A DNA stretch of 64,000 nt. It comes from an uncultured Aquimarina sp. GTDB lineage: Bacteria > Bacteroidota > Bacteroidia > Flavobacteriales > Flavobacteriaceae. Location of the stretch: contig CANMSL010000001.1 in assembly GCA_947500505.1 (NCBI GenBank), positions 434,001-498,000 of the forward strand. Reading direction: 5' to 3'. Positions 9,489-19,484 of the stretch are shown one piece after another; position 1 is the first letter of the stretch, and each line of letters opens with the position of its first letter. Position numbers and translations under genes: made by a program. The notes beneath the pieces are model-generated. The model worked only from the letters and a program-made list of their open reading frames with translations. It did not search any database and was not told where the DNA came from.

Positions 9489-10697
9489 ATGAATTTTTCT
9501 GATGAGCGTAATCTGGCGAGTTATTTTATAATTTTTGCTGTTCTTGTGATAACAGGTCTTGTATTATGGAATACTTCCTTATTTCTTCAGCGGTTAAAAA
9601 AAGATGAAACAATTAAAACTCAGGTCTGGGCGCAATCTTTTAAAGCATTAAGCAGTTCAGGAATTGATGGAACAACTGACATTAATTTAGATGATTACCT
9701 GGAGTTATCAAATCTTATTACTAGCACTAACACTACCATTCCGATTATCATAACTGATTCCGAAGGTAATTTTATGAGAAATTCTAATGGTGAGATAAAC
9801 ATACAAGGAAGCACACTGAATTTACCTGATGATATTACTGAAAACGAGTTATCAGATTATTTAGAACAAATGAAGTCTGAAAACGAACCAGTTGTTTTGG
9901 ATTTGCGAGGTACTGTACAGTATGTTTATTATGGCAATTCTTCTATTTTAAATAAGTTAAAGTACTATCCAATTGCTATTGCACTGATCATCTTTTTATT
10001 GATAGGAGTGATTTACTTTTTCTTTACAACCTCGAAAGCCAGTGAACAGAATAAATTATGGGCAGGGATGGCAAAAGAAACTGCACATCAGATTGGAACA
10101 CCTCTTTCTTCTCTGGTAGGATGGAATGAAATTTTAAAAGTAGAAAACGTAAATCCTGAATATATTGTGGAAATAGAAAAAGATATATCCAGATTAAAAG
10201 TTATTACCGAACGTTTTTCTAAAATAGGGTCTATTCCTAAATTAGAAGTAGCTGATATTGTAAAGGAAACCAAAGAAGCATATACCTATTTACAATCCAG
10301 AAGTTCCAAGTTGATTAATTTTTCGTTGGATTTACCCGAAGAATCGATCCTTGTTCATTTAAACTCCCAGTTATACAGTTGGACGATTGAAAATCTGGTT
10401 AAAAATGCGATAGATGCCATGCGTGGTAGAGGGGATCTTAATATTGATTTATCTCACGATTCTAAACGGGTATTTATAAGGATCACAGACACAGGAAAAG
10501 GAATCCCTAAAAGCAAATTTACCAAGATATTCGAACCTGGTTACACTTCTAAAACAAGAGGTTGGGGATTAGGGCTTTCACTAGCCAGAAGAATTATCGA
10601 AGAGTATCATTCCGGAAAAATCAAAGTACTTAGATCAGAACTGGGTAAGGGCACTACATTTCAGATTACATTAAGCAAATCCGGTGAATTCATATAA
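9489..10697 (+). CDS. Sensor histidine kinase
   Basis: Two TMs, ETAHQIGTPLSSL H-box variant, NLVKNAIDAM N-box, DTGKGIP G-box, GLGLSLARRII. Confidence 0.92.
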   Translation: MNFSDERNLASYFIIFAVLVITGLVLWNTSLFLQRLKKDETIKTQVWAQSFKALSSSGIDGTTDINLDDYLELSNLITSTNTTIPIIITDSEGNFMRNSNGEINIQGSTLNLPDDITENELSDYLEQMKSENEPVVLDLRGTVQYVYYGNSSILNKLKYYPIAIALIIFLLIGVIYFFFTTSKASEQNKLWAGMAKETAHQIGTPLSSLVGWNEILKVENVNPEYIVEIEKDISRLKVITERFSKIGSIPKLEVADIVKETKEAYTYLQSRSSKLINFSLDLPEESILVHLNSQLYSWTIENLVKNAIDAMRGRGDLNIDLSHDSKRVFIRITDTGKGIPKSKFTKIFEPGYTSKTRGWGLGLSLARRIIEEYHSGKIKVLRSELGKGTTFQITLSKSGEFI

Positions 10698-10739
10698 CAT
10701 AATTCTTTAACAGACGTTATATTCTAAAAACCAATAAAA

Positions 10740-11099
10740 GTGAAGACTGAGTATATCGTTTTAAAAGAAGCTGTTCTTAATAACAATTGCCCCGAATGTT
10801 ATTCTACGGAAAGTCTATTGTTATCGTTTAAACAAAAAAGACTGTTTTCCAAGCTTTTTATAACAACCAAGGGAGAAATAATCGAACATATGGATTGTGA
10901 CAAATGTAAGACTACAATTTTTCCCGGACGGTGGACTGATGACATAGAAAGGGTTTACAATTACCATAAAAAAACAATACAACCCAAGCCCTCCGGTATT
11001 CGATTTACAGGTTTATTCTATGTGTTAATACTTTTGGCTGTACTACTATCTGCTGCACTATACATATTTCTGTATCATCCAGAAATTTTAGAGCTATAG
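10740..11099 (+). CDS. Hypothetical zinc-ribbon-like membrane protein
   Basis: CPEC...CDKC pairs and C-terminal TM. Confidence 0.6.
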   Translation: MKTEYIVLKEAVLNNNCPECYSTESLLLSFKQKRLFSKLFITTKGEIIEHMDCDKCKTTIFPGRWTDDIERVYNYHKKTIQPKPSGIRFTGLFYVLILLAVLLSAALYIFLYHPEILEL

Positions 11100-11105
11100 T
11101 ACAAT

Positions 11106-11522
11106 CTAAGTGTATAGATTCATCACTTCTCTTAATTCATCAGAAATTTTAAAAGTTTTATCTATATTAAAATCAAAACAAACGGCTACATCCTGACCGA
11201 TAGCACATAATGTATCATCATCATTATAAAGCTCATGATATAGTCCAAAACTAGAATTCTTTATAAACGCTACTTTAGTTTTAATCAAAACATTTCCAGG
11301 AAAAAACAAAGGGTTTTTAAAATCACACTTTGTGGATACAAGCATAGGGCCTTTTTTGGTTTCAGCATATAATTTTGACAATCCAGATACTTCCCAAAAC
11401 TGGACACGTGCACTTTGCATATACTTCATGAAATTCACATTATTCACATGCTGATAGGTATCCATTTCACTCCAATCGATTCTGAGTTTTAGGGATAATT
11501 TAAATTCTGAAGGAGTGTTCAT
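11106..11522 (-). CDS. Acyl-CoA thioesterase (hotdog fold)
   Basis: LRIDWSEMDTYQHVNNVNFMKYMQSARVQFWE, 4-HBT family motif. Confidence 0.88.
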   Translation of the reverse strand: MNTPSEFKLSLKLRIDWSEMDTYQHVNNVNFMKYMQSARVQFWEVSGLSKLYAETKKGPMLVSTKCDFKNPLFFPGNVLIKTKVAFIKNSSFGLYHELYNDDDTLCAIGQDVAVCFDFNIDKTFKISDELREVMNLYT

Positions 11523-11525
11523 TAC

Positions 11526-11915
11526 TTATAAATTCGATTGAATAGTAGCTGCTAATTCTTCGAACTCGGCGGCCGTCATAGACTCTTTATACTGAAATGT
11601 CATTTCTTTCATATCGTTTAGAGGTATGAGATGTACATGAACATGCGGAACCTCCAGACCAACTACAGCAACACCTACACGTTTACACTTTATGGATTTT
11701 TCTAATGCTTTAGCAACCATACGAGAGAAACGCATAAGTCCCATATAGGTTTCTTCATCAAGATCAAATATTTTGTCTTCTTCTTTTTTAGGAATACATA
11801 AGGTATGTCCTTTCGCATTAGGATTTATATCTAAAAAAGCATAAAATTTTTCATCTTCGGCGACTTTATGAGAGGGTATTTCGCCATTAATAATTTTAGT
11901 GAACAGGGTAGACAT
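11526..11915 (-). CDS. HIT family protein
   Basis: FTKIINGEIPSHKVAEDEKFYAFLDINP and HVHVHLIP HIT motif. Confidence 0.93.
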   Translation of the reverse strand: MSTLFTKIINGEIPSHKVAEDEKFYAFLDINPNAKGHTLCIPKKEEDKIFDLDEETYMGLMRFSRMVAKALEKSIKCKRVGVAVVGLEVPHVHVHLIPLNDMKEMTFQYKESMTAAEFEELAATIQSNL

Positions 11916-11980
11916 TCTTTAAAATTTTTGTTGTTTTATTATCACGAAATATAGGATATTTCTGATAAAGTTATGGTCAC

Positions 11981-12017
11981 AAAAAAACCTTTCTTAAGAT
12001 TGAGAAAGGTTTTTTTG
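11981..12017. terminator. Rho-independent terminator hairpin
   Basis: AAAAAAACCTTTCTTAAGATTGAGAAAGGTTTTTTT. Confidence 0.8.
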
Positions 12018-12036
12018 TTTTTAGCTAGCAATATTT

Positions 12037-12513
12037 CTAATCCCGAGTAATTTCTACTACATCAAATTTTACAATCCCATTAGGAACCTGAATTTCTGCA
12101 ACTTCACCTACACTTTTTCCTAAAAGTCCTTTACCTATAGGTGAATCCACTGAGATTTTACCGGTTTTAAGATCAGCTTCGCTCTGAGCTACCAGCTTAT
12201 AGGTCATCGCAGCCCCATTTATTTGATTTTTAATTTTAACGGTAGAGTGTATTAAAACCTTAGAGGTGTCTAACTGAGATTCGTCTATAAGACGTGCTCC
12301 TGATAGAGTCTCTTCAAGTTTAGAGATCCTCATTTCTAGCAGTCCTTGTGCTTCTTTTGCTGCATCATATTCAGCATTTTCACTTAGATCTCCTTTATCA
12401 CGTGCTTCTGCGATAGCCTGTGATGCCTTTGGTCTCTCTATATCCTTAAGGTTATTTAATTCATCTCTTAATTTTTTTAGCCCTTCCGCAGTGTAATAAG
12501 ATACTTTGCTCAT
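12037..12513 (-). CDS. greA: Transcription elongation factor GreA
   Basis: YYTAEGLKKLRDELNNLKDIERPKASQAIAEARDKGDLSENAEYDAAKEAQ. Confidence 0.95.
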   Translation of the reverse strand: MSKVSYYTAEGLKKLRDELNNLKDIERPKASQAIAEARDKGDLSENAEYDAAKEAQGLLEMRISKLEETLSGARLIDESQLDTSKVLIHSTVKIKNQINGAAMTYKLVAQSEADLKTGKISVDSPIGKGLLGKSVGEVAEIQVPNGIVKFDVVEITRD

Positions 12514-12674
12514 AACTTCATCGTTTATATAAATACAAAAAATCCCATGGATATGGGACTTTAACTATAAACAAATATAATAAAAAATAACATCGAATCA
12601 CATTTTTGCCTAATTTGGTGCCTCAAAAAAATTACACTTCGGTTCATAAAGAATATTCTTCTTTTTTAAAGAAA

Positions 12675-13115
12675 ATGAAAATGAAAAAAATAATTTTAAT
12701 ACTGTGTCTTTCGTTACTCATACCCTCTTGTAGCAATGATGATAGTCGTTCTAGCAACCCTAATCTACCTTCTATAGGTTTTAATCATACGGTAAACCTG
12801 GATCTTCCTCAGTTTAACAACCTTAAGTTTCCAAACAACAGTGAAGTAATTACCACGGATGGTGTTGGTATTAAGGGAGTCGTTATTTATAATATTGATA
12901 ACACTCTATATTCTGCATTTGAGTTAAGTGATCCTAATATTACTCCAAGCAACTGTTCTGCTCTAAAAGTTATGGGAATACGTGCAGAATCAAATTGTGG
13001 AAATGATAATGCATATGAAATCATCAATGGTCTTCAACTGGAAGGAGAAGGTGGATATCCTCTTTTGCGATATCAAATAAGAAGAGAAGGAAATACTCTA
13101 TTTATTTCGAATTAA
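12675..13115 (+). CDS. Hypothetical lipoprotein, possibly a degenerate Rieske-like fold
   Basis: Lipobox signal MKKIILILCLSLLIPSCSN; body resembles flavobacterial Rieske-like lipoproteins without intact CxH/CxxH pairs. Confidence 0.55.
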   Translation: MKMKKIILILCLSLLIPSCSNDDSRSSNPNLPSIGFNHTVNLDLPQFNNLKFPNNSEVITTDGVGIKGVVIYNIDNTLYSAFELSDPNITPSNCSALKVMGIRAESNCGNDNAYEIINGLQLEGEGGYPLLRYQIRREGNTLFISN

Positions 13116-14173
13116 TAAGATGACAAACCATCCTTAAGATTAATTAGACGAAGATCATTTCTTTTTTCACTGAGTATTTCAATTACTTTTTTACTTCGTA
13201 TACCTGATTGACAGCAAACTACGATTGGTTTTTGGTTATTTAACTGTAAAGCTTGATCTAAAACCAAGTCCATTGGTATATGAATTCCTCCAATATTGAA
13301 GTTATTATATTCCTCTATTGTTCTAACGTCCAAAATTTGATAATTCTTGAGGTTTTGTTTTAATTCTGAAGGTGTAATTTCCTCCAGAGTTTTTGACTTT
13401 ATCCCACAGAAAAAATCATAATCATTTTCCAACTGATGTACTACTATATTAGAGTTGGTTTTGAAGCTGAGAACTTGTTGCTGTAAGGTAAGTGCATCAA
13501 AATAAAGCAATTTCCCTTTCAAAATTTCTCCTATTCCGACTATTATTTTAATAACTTCATTGGCTTGAAGACTTCCTATAATTCCCGGTAACACTCCTAA
13601 TACTCCAATATCTGAACAATTTGGAACGGCTCCAGGTTCTGGTGGATTAGGAAATAGACAACGATATGTAGGACCACTTTTATAATTAAATACAGAAACC
13701 TGTCCCTGGAACTTAAAAATGGATCCAAATACTACTGGTTTATTTGTCAGGACACAAGCGTCATTAATTAAATATCGTGTCGGAAAATTATCACTGCCAT
13801 CGACAATAATATCATATTCTGCGAAAATATCTAAGGCATTATTTCTATCTAATTTTTCATTGTACACCTTAAATAGCACAAATGGATTTAATCCTGATAG
13901 TTTTTCTGAAGCTATTTTTGCTTTTGATTTTCCAATATCATCAACTGTATAGAGTATTTGTCTTTGGAGGTTGGTTTTATCCACTACATCATTATCTATA
14001 ATCCCAATCGTCCCTATTCCTGCCGCCGTGAGATATTGTAATACCGGACACCCAAGACCACCAGCTCCTATAACCAGAACTCTGGCAGATGCAAGCTTAT
14101 TTTGACCTTCTACTCCAATTTCGGTAAGGATTATATGACGATTATATTGTATTTTTTCTTCTTTGCTTAGCAT
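13112..14173 (-). CDS. HesA/MoeB/ThiF family E1-like adenylyltransferase with C-terminal rhodanese domain
   Basis: VLVIGAGGLGCPVLQYLTAAGIGTIGIIDNDVVDKTNLQRQILY and C-terminal PIVVCCQSGIRSKK rhodanese motif. Confidence 0.93.
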   Translation of the reverse strand: MLSKEEKIQYNRHIILTEIGVEGQNKLASARVLVIGAGGLGCPVLQYLTAAGIGTIGIIDNDVVDKTNLQRQILYTVDDIGKSKAKIASEKLSGLNPFVLFKVYNEKLDRNNALDIFAEYDIIVDGSDNFPTRYLINDACVLTNKPVVFGSIFKFQGQVSVFNYKSGPTYRCLFPNPPEPGAVPNCSDIGVLGVLPGIIGSLQANEVIKIIVGIGEILKGKLLYFDALTLQQQVLSFKTNSNIVVHQLENDYDFFCGIKSKTLEEITPSELKQNLKNYQILDVRTIEEYNNFNIGGIHIPMDLVLDQALQLNNQKPIVVCCQSGIRSKKVIEILSEKRNDLRLINLKDGLSSY

Positions 14174-14230
14174 AATGTAAATCTAATTTACAAAACGTGA
14201 GCACGATATAAGAATTTAGTTATAAAAAGC

Positions 14231-14365
14231 CGTCAGATTGAGTGATTTTTCATAATGAAGCGGAGAAAAATTAGCCTGTCCGACTATGGAGGGTATCGAA
14301 ATTAGACTTTTACCTTAAAAATTGCTTGTTTTCGATACAATCCGCTTGAGACGGACACTCTGACT
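14231..14365. repeat. Nested imperfect inverted repeat in intergenic region
   Basis: Arms gtcagattgagtg / cactctgactg, tgtccg / cggaca, gtatcgaaa / tttcgatac nest symmetrically. Confidence 0.6.
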
Positions 14366-14438
14366 GATATAAATTTTCTTACGTCGCATTCAGGTTAAAA
14401 TAATAATATTTTGTTTCTATTGGAAATACTTCTTAAAT

Positions 14439-14474
14439 AAAAAGCTCGCTTCTATCTAAGAAAGCGAGCCTTTT
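14439..14474. terminator. Terminator hairpin downstream of the TonB-dependent receptor
   Basis: AAAAGCTCGCTTctatctaagAAAGCGAGCCTTTT. Confidence 0.7.
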
Positions 14475-14492
14475 AATACATTTATGATAGTA

Positions 14493-16679
14493 TTAGAACC
14501 TAAATGTTGCCCCAACTAAGAAGTTAATTCCGGCTTGAGGGTAAAAACCAGTAAAATAATCGGTTGTCGTTCCCGTAGGACTCGATGAGTCGTCAAATGT
14601 AAAAGATTCAAAATACCCATTCGGCACATACTCAACGTCAAATATATTATTTACCAATCCAGTTAAGATTATAGATTTAAAAATTGGTATGTTTTTTATT
14701 TCGTAGACTACATTAACGTCATTCACAAAAAAGCTATCTAATTTAGATTCTTTTAAATCTAGATTACCCATATATTGTTCTCCTACAAATTTTGAAAACA
14801 ATCCGATCTGCAAAGATTTTAATGGATTGTAAATAATAGCGTTACCTGCTACCAAATTAGGTGAGAATGAAATATTGGTATCTCCTAGATCGACTTCTAC
14901 TCCATCTATAGAAGCAATATAATCTTTATTTTTATTAATACTAACTGCAATATTAGGTCTTATAATTATTTTATCCACAGGATTTATATCTGCTTCAATT
15001 TCTAATCCTATTCTATAACTTTGGTCAATACTAGCTCTAACTGGAGCTCCCACATCGTCTATTGCACCTGTCAAAACTAATTGGTTTTGATACCACATAT
15101 AATATAAATTGGTATTAACTGTAGTTGTTTTTTTAGAATAGCGCCATCCCAGCTCAATGTCATTTAAAGTTTCGGCTTTGTCGATTCCTACTTCAAAATC
15201 ATTCCTTCTGGGTTCTCGGTTAGCTCTTGCATAAGATGTATACAATTGATTGAAAGCATTAATTTGATAGGTAGCTCCTAATTTAGGATTAAAGAAACTG
15301 TAGTTTTCATCTACTTGTAAAGGCAAACGGTCAGATGTAAGACCCGATGTTTCATATCCCACGAATCTTCCTTGCAAATCCAAAAACGCGCTCCATTGAT
15401 CTGTAACCCTATAGGTGGCTTTACCGAATAGAGAAAATTCGTCTTTTTGTCCATTTCCGAAATAATAACGATCTCGAATTTCTGACCCCCCTGCATTTTG
15501 TGCCCAGATTACTTCACCAAAATGGTCACCGTCATAAAAGCTATAGAATGCTCCAAAATCAATATCTACAGAATTATTCTTGTAATTAGCAGTTGCATTA
15601 ACCACATAAAAATCATTATCCAACCATCTTCGTCTAATAAGATCTGTTATATTGATAGTTTCTCCACCCAAAACAATTGGAGTAAAATTATAATCAGCAA
15701 AATCCTCATCTTCCTTATACTGTTCGAAAAAACCTCTACCATAAGTATAGTTCAACCCTAAATTAGTAGACCAGTTATTGTTATATCTCTGATTCCAATG
15801 TAATTGATAGTGATCTTGTTTATAATCATCGACCTCATTATCATAAAAACGAGTGTTTCCATCTTCGTCTGTATACTGACCAGCTGGATTAAAAGTTCTA
15901 TCTGATTCTAATGTTTCTTCGTCGATCCCGAACCAAGATTGATATGTAATATTATGACCACCGAAGGTAATTACTTTGATCAAAGTATTATCATCTACAT
16001 AAGACCCTTGTAAAAAATAAGATTTCAGGTCAGAGGTTGCTCGATTTACATATCCGTCTGAAGCAATTGCAGATACACGACCTGCAACTTCAACATGATC
16101 ATTGAGTAATCCTGTGCTGAATTTTACGTTGTGACGTCTCGTATTAAAAGATCCTAAAGAATTTCCGACTTCCGCACTTGCAGTTTTAGAAACTGCATCA
16201 GTCAATAAATTTAAGCTTGCACCAAATACCCCTGAACCGTTAGTAGAGGTTCCTACCCCTCGCTGAAGTTGCAGATTTTCTACAGAGGATGCAAAATCTG
16301 GTAAATTTACCCAAAACGTTCCCTGGCTTTCGGCATCATTAAAAGGAATTCCATTTAAAGTTACATTCACTCTGGAAGCATCACTACCTCTTACTCTGAT
16401 ATAAGTATATCCTACACCAGCTCCAGCATCCGAAGCAGTGACAACACCAGGTAAAAAGTTTAACAAAATCGGAATGTCTTGTCCAAGATTACGAGTAGCC
16501 AGCTCTTCTTTAGACACGTTAGAATGGGTAATTGGCGAATCCGCATCTACGCGTACAGATTTTACTAAAACTTCATCCAGTTTTTCGACTCCGTTAACAA
16601 TGGAATCATTTTGCTTTTCCTGAGCGGACAACTGAAGGCTCAAGAATAAAATGGTAAGATAAAATAATACGTTTTTCAT
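14493..16679 (-). CDS. TonB-dependent receptor, predicted thiamine/thiamine-precursor uptake
   Basis: Signal peptide, plug domain (LPGVVTASDAGAGVGYTYIRVRGSDASRVNVTLNGIPFNDAESQGTFWVNLPDF), C-terminal beta-barrel ending TFRF; TPP riboswitch upstream. Confidence 0.92.
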   Translation of the reverse strand: MKNVLFYLTILFLSLQLSAQEKQNDSIVNGVEKLDEVLVKSVRVDADSPITHSNVSKEELATRNLGQDIPILLNFLPGVVTASDAGAGVGYTYIRVRGSDASRVNVTLNGIPFNDAESQGTFWVNLPDFASSVENLQLQRGVGTSTNGSGVFGASLNLLTDAVSKTASAEVGNSLGSFNTRRHNVKFSTGLLNDHVEVAGRVSAIASDGYVNRATSDLKSYFLQGSYVDDNTLIKVITFGGHNITYQSWFGIDEETLESDRTFNPAGQYTDEDGNTRFYDNEVDDYKQDHYQLHWNQRYNNNWSTNLGLNYTYGRGFFEQYKEDEDFADYNFTPIVLGGETINITDLIRRRWLDNDFYVVNATANYKNNSVDIDFGAFYSFYDGDHFGEVIWAQNAGGSEIRDRYYFGNGQKDEFSLFGKATYRVTDQWSAFLDLQGRFVGYETSGLTSDRLPLQVDENYSFFNPKLGATYQINAFNQLYTSYARANREPRRNDFEVGIDKAETLNDIELGWRYSKKTTTVNTNLYYMWYQNQLVLTGAIDDVGAPVRASIDQSYRIGLEIEADINPVDKIIIRPNIAVSINKNKDYIASIDGVEVDLGDTNISFSPNLVAGNAIIYNPLKSLQIGLFSKFVGEQYMGNLDLKESKLDSFFVNDVNVVYEIKNIPIFKSIILTGLVNNIFDVEYVPNGYFESFTFDDSSSPTGTTTDYFTGFYPQAGINFLVGATFRF

Positions 16680-16818
16680 TCGTAAGATTATTACGAATAA
16701 AAGGGGTAATTATTCTAAGGTTAAAAATTAAATTGATTTAAAATTGCATTGACTATACAATACTATTCACTTTCCCTATAAGACTAAACGATCGTTAAGA
16801 ATCTATTAGCCTTTGGTA

Positions 16819-16962
16819 GTCCCTTGGCAGCATTACCTGCCCAGGTTCATTGGGTATGATCTCAGCCTTTTCTAGTTATAAGTTATGAGTATGAGTTATG
16901 TGTCAGGGTAAATGACTCAAAACTCTCGCCTCTGAACTCTCAACCGGAAAAAAGCACCCCTT
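16819..16962 (-). promoter_or_regulatory. TPP riboswitch (THI element)
   Basis: Reverse strand contains GGGGTGC ... GGCTGAGATCATACCC ... TGAACCTGGGCAGGTAATGCTGCCAAGGGA, the conserved THI-box, upstream of the TonB receptor. Confidence 0.93.
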
Positions 16963-17057
16963 TGAGATTTTGCTGCAAAAATACTATGTTTAATTGATTT
17001 ATTGTAACTTTATTAGACATAAAAACAATGCTTCGGTTTTTTTGAAGTTAGTATAGT

Positions 17058-19484
17058 ATGAAAAACACTAAACGCTCTATTACGTTAAAAATAATTGCAG
17101 GATATACGCTGGCTATCGTACTGGCAATTATTGCTTTTTGGGTTATTTACAGGCAGTTTGGTAATTATTCTGAAATTACTAAAATTAAAAATTATAATAA
17201 CGAAAAACTGTTTCTGGTTGGTGAGGCTATTACCGGATTATACGAAGCCGAAAGTTTAACACGTAATATCATACAAACTTCTGACACGAGAAAGTTTAAA
17301 AATTATAAAGCAAAAATAGACTCTATTATTAAAACTATCGATCAGGTAGGAGAAATGTCTGATACGTTGCAAGCACGTAAAATTGATAGTATAAAAATCC
17401 TAATAGACAGTAAGAATAAAAACTTCGAAGAGTTAATCGCTATATATGAGCAAAGAAAGGTAAAAGGTGTATATGCAACGGCAATCGATGAATTAAAGAA
17501 AATAAATGAATCTTTTAGAGATCCCAACTATGATCGTCGTTTCAGTAAACTTACACCAGAATTTAAAAATACTATTGTAAATCTTTTAAATCTTACAAAA
17601 GAGGATAATGCTAGACGTTTAACCAATAAAACGGCCGATTCTTTAGCTCGAGAGGTCAAACAAGTGCTTGCTGATTTAGAGAAAAAAGATAAAAAATATA
17701 AAAGAGAAATCTCTTTAAAGGAAAATCAGCTTCTAAAGAATGATCAAATTATTACTAGGCAGCTAAGAGATTTATTGGCAACTATAGAAGCTAATGAGAG
17801 AAAGGAATACGTGGCAAAACTGGAGCGTTCGAATCATATCCTTGACAGAACTGCTAATTTCATTATCATCATAACGGCAATTAGCCTGTTAATAGCGATT
17901 ATATTTCTTTTCCTAATTACAAAAGACGTATCAAAAAGTCAGAAATATAGGAATGAATTAGAAGCAGAAAAGATTTACAAAGAATCTCTCCTGAAGACCA
18001 GAGAATCTCTAATCAATACGGTAACACATGATCTTAGGTCTCCGCTGAATACTGTTATTGGATATTCTGACTTATTAGAAAAAACAGGGTTAAATAATAA
18101 ACAAAAACACTATTTAGATCATCTTAAAAAATCATCTGATTATATTCTTCATTTGGTAAACGACCTTCTTGATTTATCCAAACTGGAAGCAGGGAGAATG
18201 GTTATAGAAGAGCTACCGTTTTCTCCAAAAAAATTAATAGAAAATACCATTATCAGTGTTATTCCTGTAAATGATACTAAAAACTTAGAGATTCTAATAA
18301 ATTCTGATAACGAACTTAGTAAACAGTACTTAGGAGATCCCTTCAGAATTAAACAAGTACTTACCAATTTATTGAACAATGCTTATAAGTTTACAGATAA
18401 AGGGTCTATAATTATTGAAAGTAAAATTACACAAAATGGATTAGCTGAAAAAGAACTTGTCATTTCTGTAAAAGATACTGGCATCGGAATATCCAAAGAA
18501 CAACAAGAACATATTTTTGAAGAATTTTCTCAGGGCGATGATAATACCGAAAAAAAATACGGTGGTTTCGGTTTAGGACTAGCAATTACAAAAAAAATTA
18601 TCAAACTTCTCGATGGTAAGATTCGGTTAGAAAGTTATCCCGATCAAGGAAGTAACTTCACTTTTTGTATTCCGATTAAGCTCGCCAAATCTCAAATTCA
18701 CGAAGAGGAAAGTGAGTCTATTGAGATTCAGCATTTTACTAATAAAAAAGTACTGATCGTAGATGATGACCTTAGTCAATTAGATTTGACCAGTGAAGTT
18801 GTAACACTAATTAGTCTATCTTATGATATCTGTGAAAATGGTTTAGATGCTTTAGAGCTTATAAAGAAAAATAGGTATGATTTAATTTTAACAGATATAC
18901 AAATGCCAAAAATGGATGGTTTTGAACTTCTGAAAGCTCTTCGAGAAATGTCTGATTATAAAGATATTCCGATTATAGCTTTATCTGGCCGAACGGACAC
19001 TTCGGTCTCTCAATACAAAGAAGCCGGATTCTCAGGAAGTCTTCGTAAACCTTATGCCCCGCAGGCTTTGATTGATTTAATTGCTGATGTTCTAAAAATT
19101 GATACCTCTGATCTTGATTTTGAAAATTCTTTACCAGAGCAGGAAAACAACACTGATTATTCATTAAAAGACTTAATGCTTTTTGCACAAGGAGATTCTG
19201 AATCTCTTTACGCCATTCTAGAGACTTTCTGTAGTAGTACAATAGATCATATCGAAAAACTTAAAGCAACCGTTAAAAAGGAAGATTTAGAAGAAATTAA
19301 AAGATTAGCTCATAAAATGCTACCAATGTTTAAACAAATAAAGGCTAAGCAAATTGTACCCATTCTGGATACCTTAGAGCATCAGGATGATTATGAACTT
19401 GATACTAAAGAAATCCTTTTGCTTACCGAAGAGGGAGTACGTAAAATAGAAGCTTTGATAGATAAACTAAAGGTTAAGAATTAA
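17058..19484 (+). CDS. Hybrid sensor histidine kinase (HisKA-HATPase-REC-HPt)
   Basis: THDLRSPLNTVIGYSDLL H-box, HATPase motifs, REC domain (LIVDDDLSQLDL...LTDIQMPKMDG...LSGR...KPYAP), C-terminal HPt-like helix with LAHKMLPMFKQI. Confidence 0.92.
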   Translation: MKNTKRSITLKIIAGYTLAIVLAIIAFWVIYRQFGNYSEITKIKNYNNEKLFLVGEAITGLYEAESLTRNIIQTSDTRKFKNYKAKIDSIIKTIDQVGEMSDTLQARKIDSIKILIDSKNKNFEELIAIYEQRKVKGVYATAIDELKKINESFRDPNYDRRFSKLTPEFKNTIVNLLNLTKEDNARRLTNKTADSLAREVKQVLADLEKKDKKYKREISLKENQLLKNDQIITRQLRDLLATIEANERKEYVAKLERSNHILDRTANFIIIITAISLLIAIIFLFLITKDVSKSQKYRNELEAEKIYKESLLKTRESLINTVTHDLRSPLNTVIGYSDLLEKTGLNNKQKHYLDHLKKSSDYILHLVNDLLDLSKLEAGRMVIEELPFSPKKLIENTIISVIPVNDTKNLEILINSDNELSKQYLGDPFRIKQVLTNLLNNAYKFTDKGSIIIESKITQNGLAEKELVISVKDTGIGISKEQQEHIFEEFSQGDDNTEKKYGGFGLGLAITKKIIKLLDGKIRLESYPDQGSNFTFCIPIKLAKSQIHEEESESIEIQHFTNKKVLIVDDDLSQLDLTSEVVTLISLSYDICENGLDALELIKKNRYDLILTDIQMPKMDGFELLKALREMSDYKDIPIIALSGRTDTSVSQYKEAGFSGSLRKPYAPQALIDLIADVLKIDTSDLDFENSLPEQENNTDYSLKDLMLFAQGDSESLYAILETFCSSTIDHIEKLKATVKKEDLEEIKRLAHKMLPMFKQIKAKQIVPILDTLEHQDDYELDTKEILLLTEEGVRKIEALIDKLKVKN

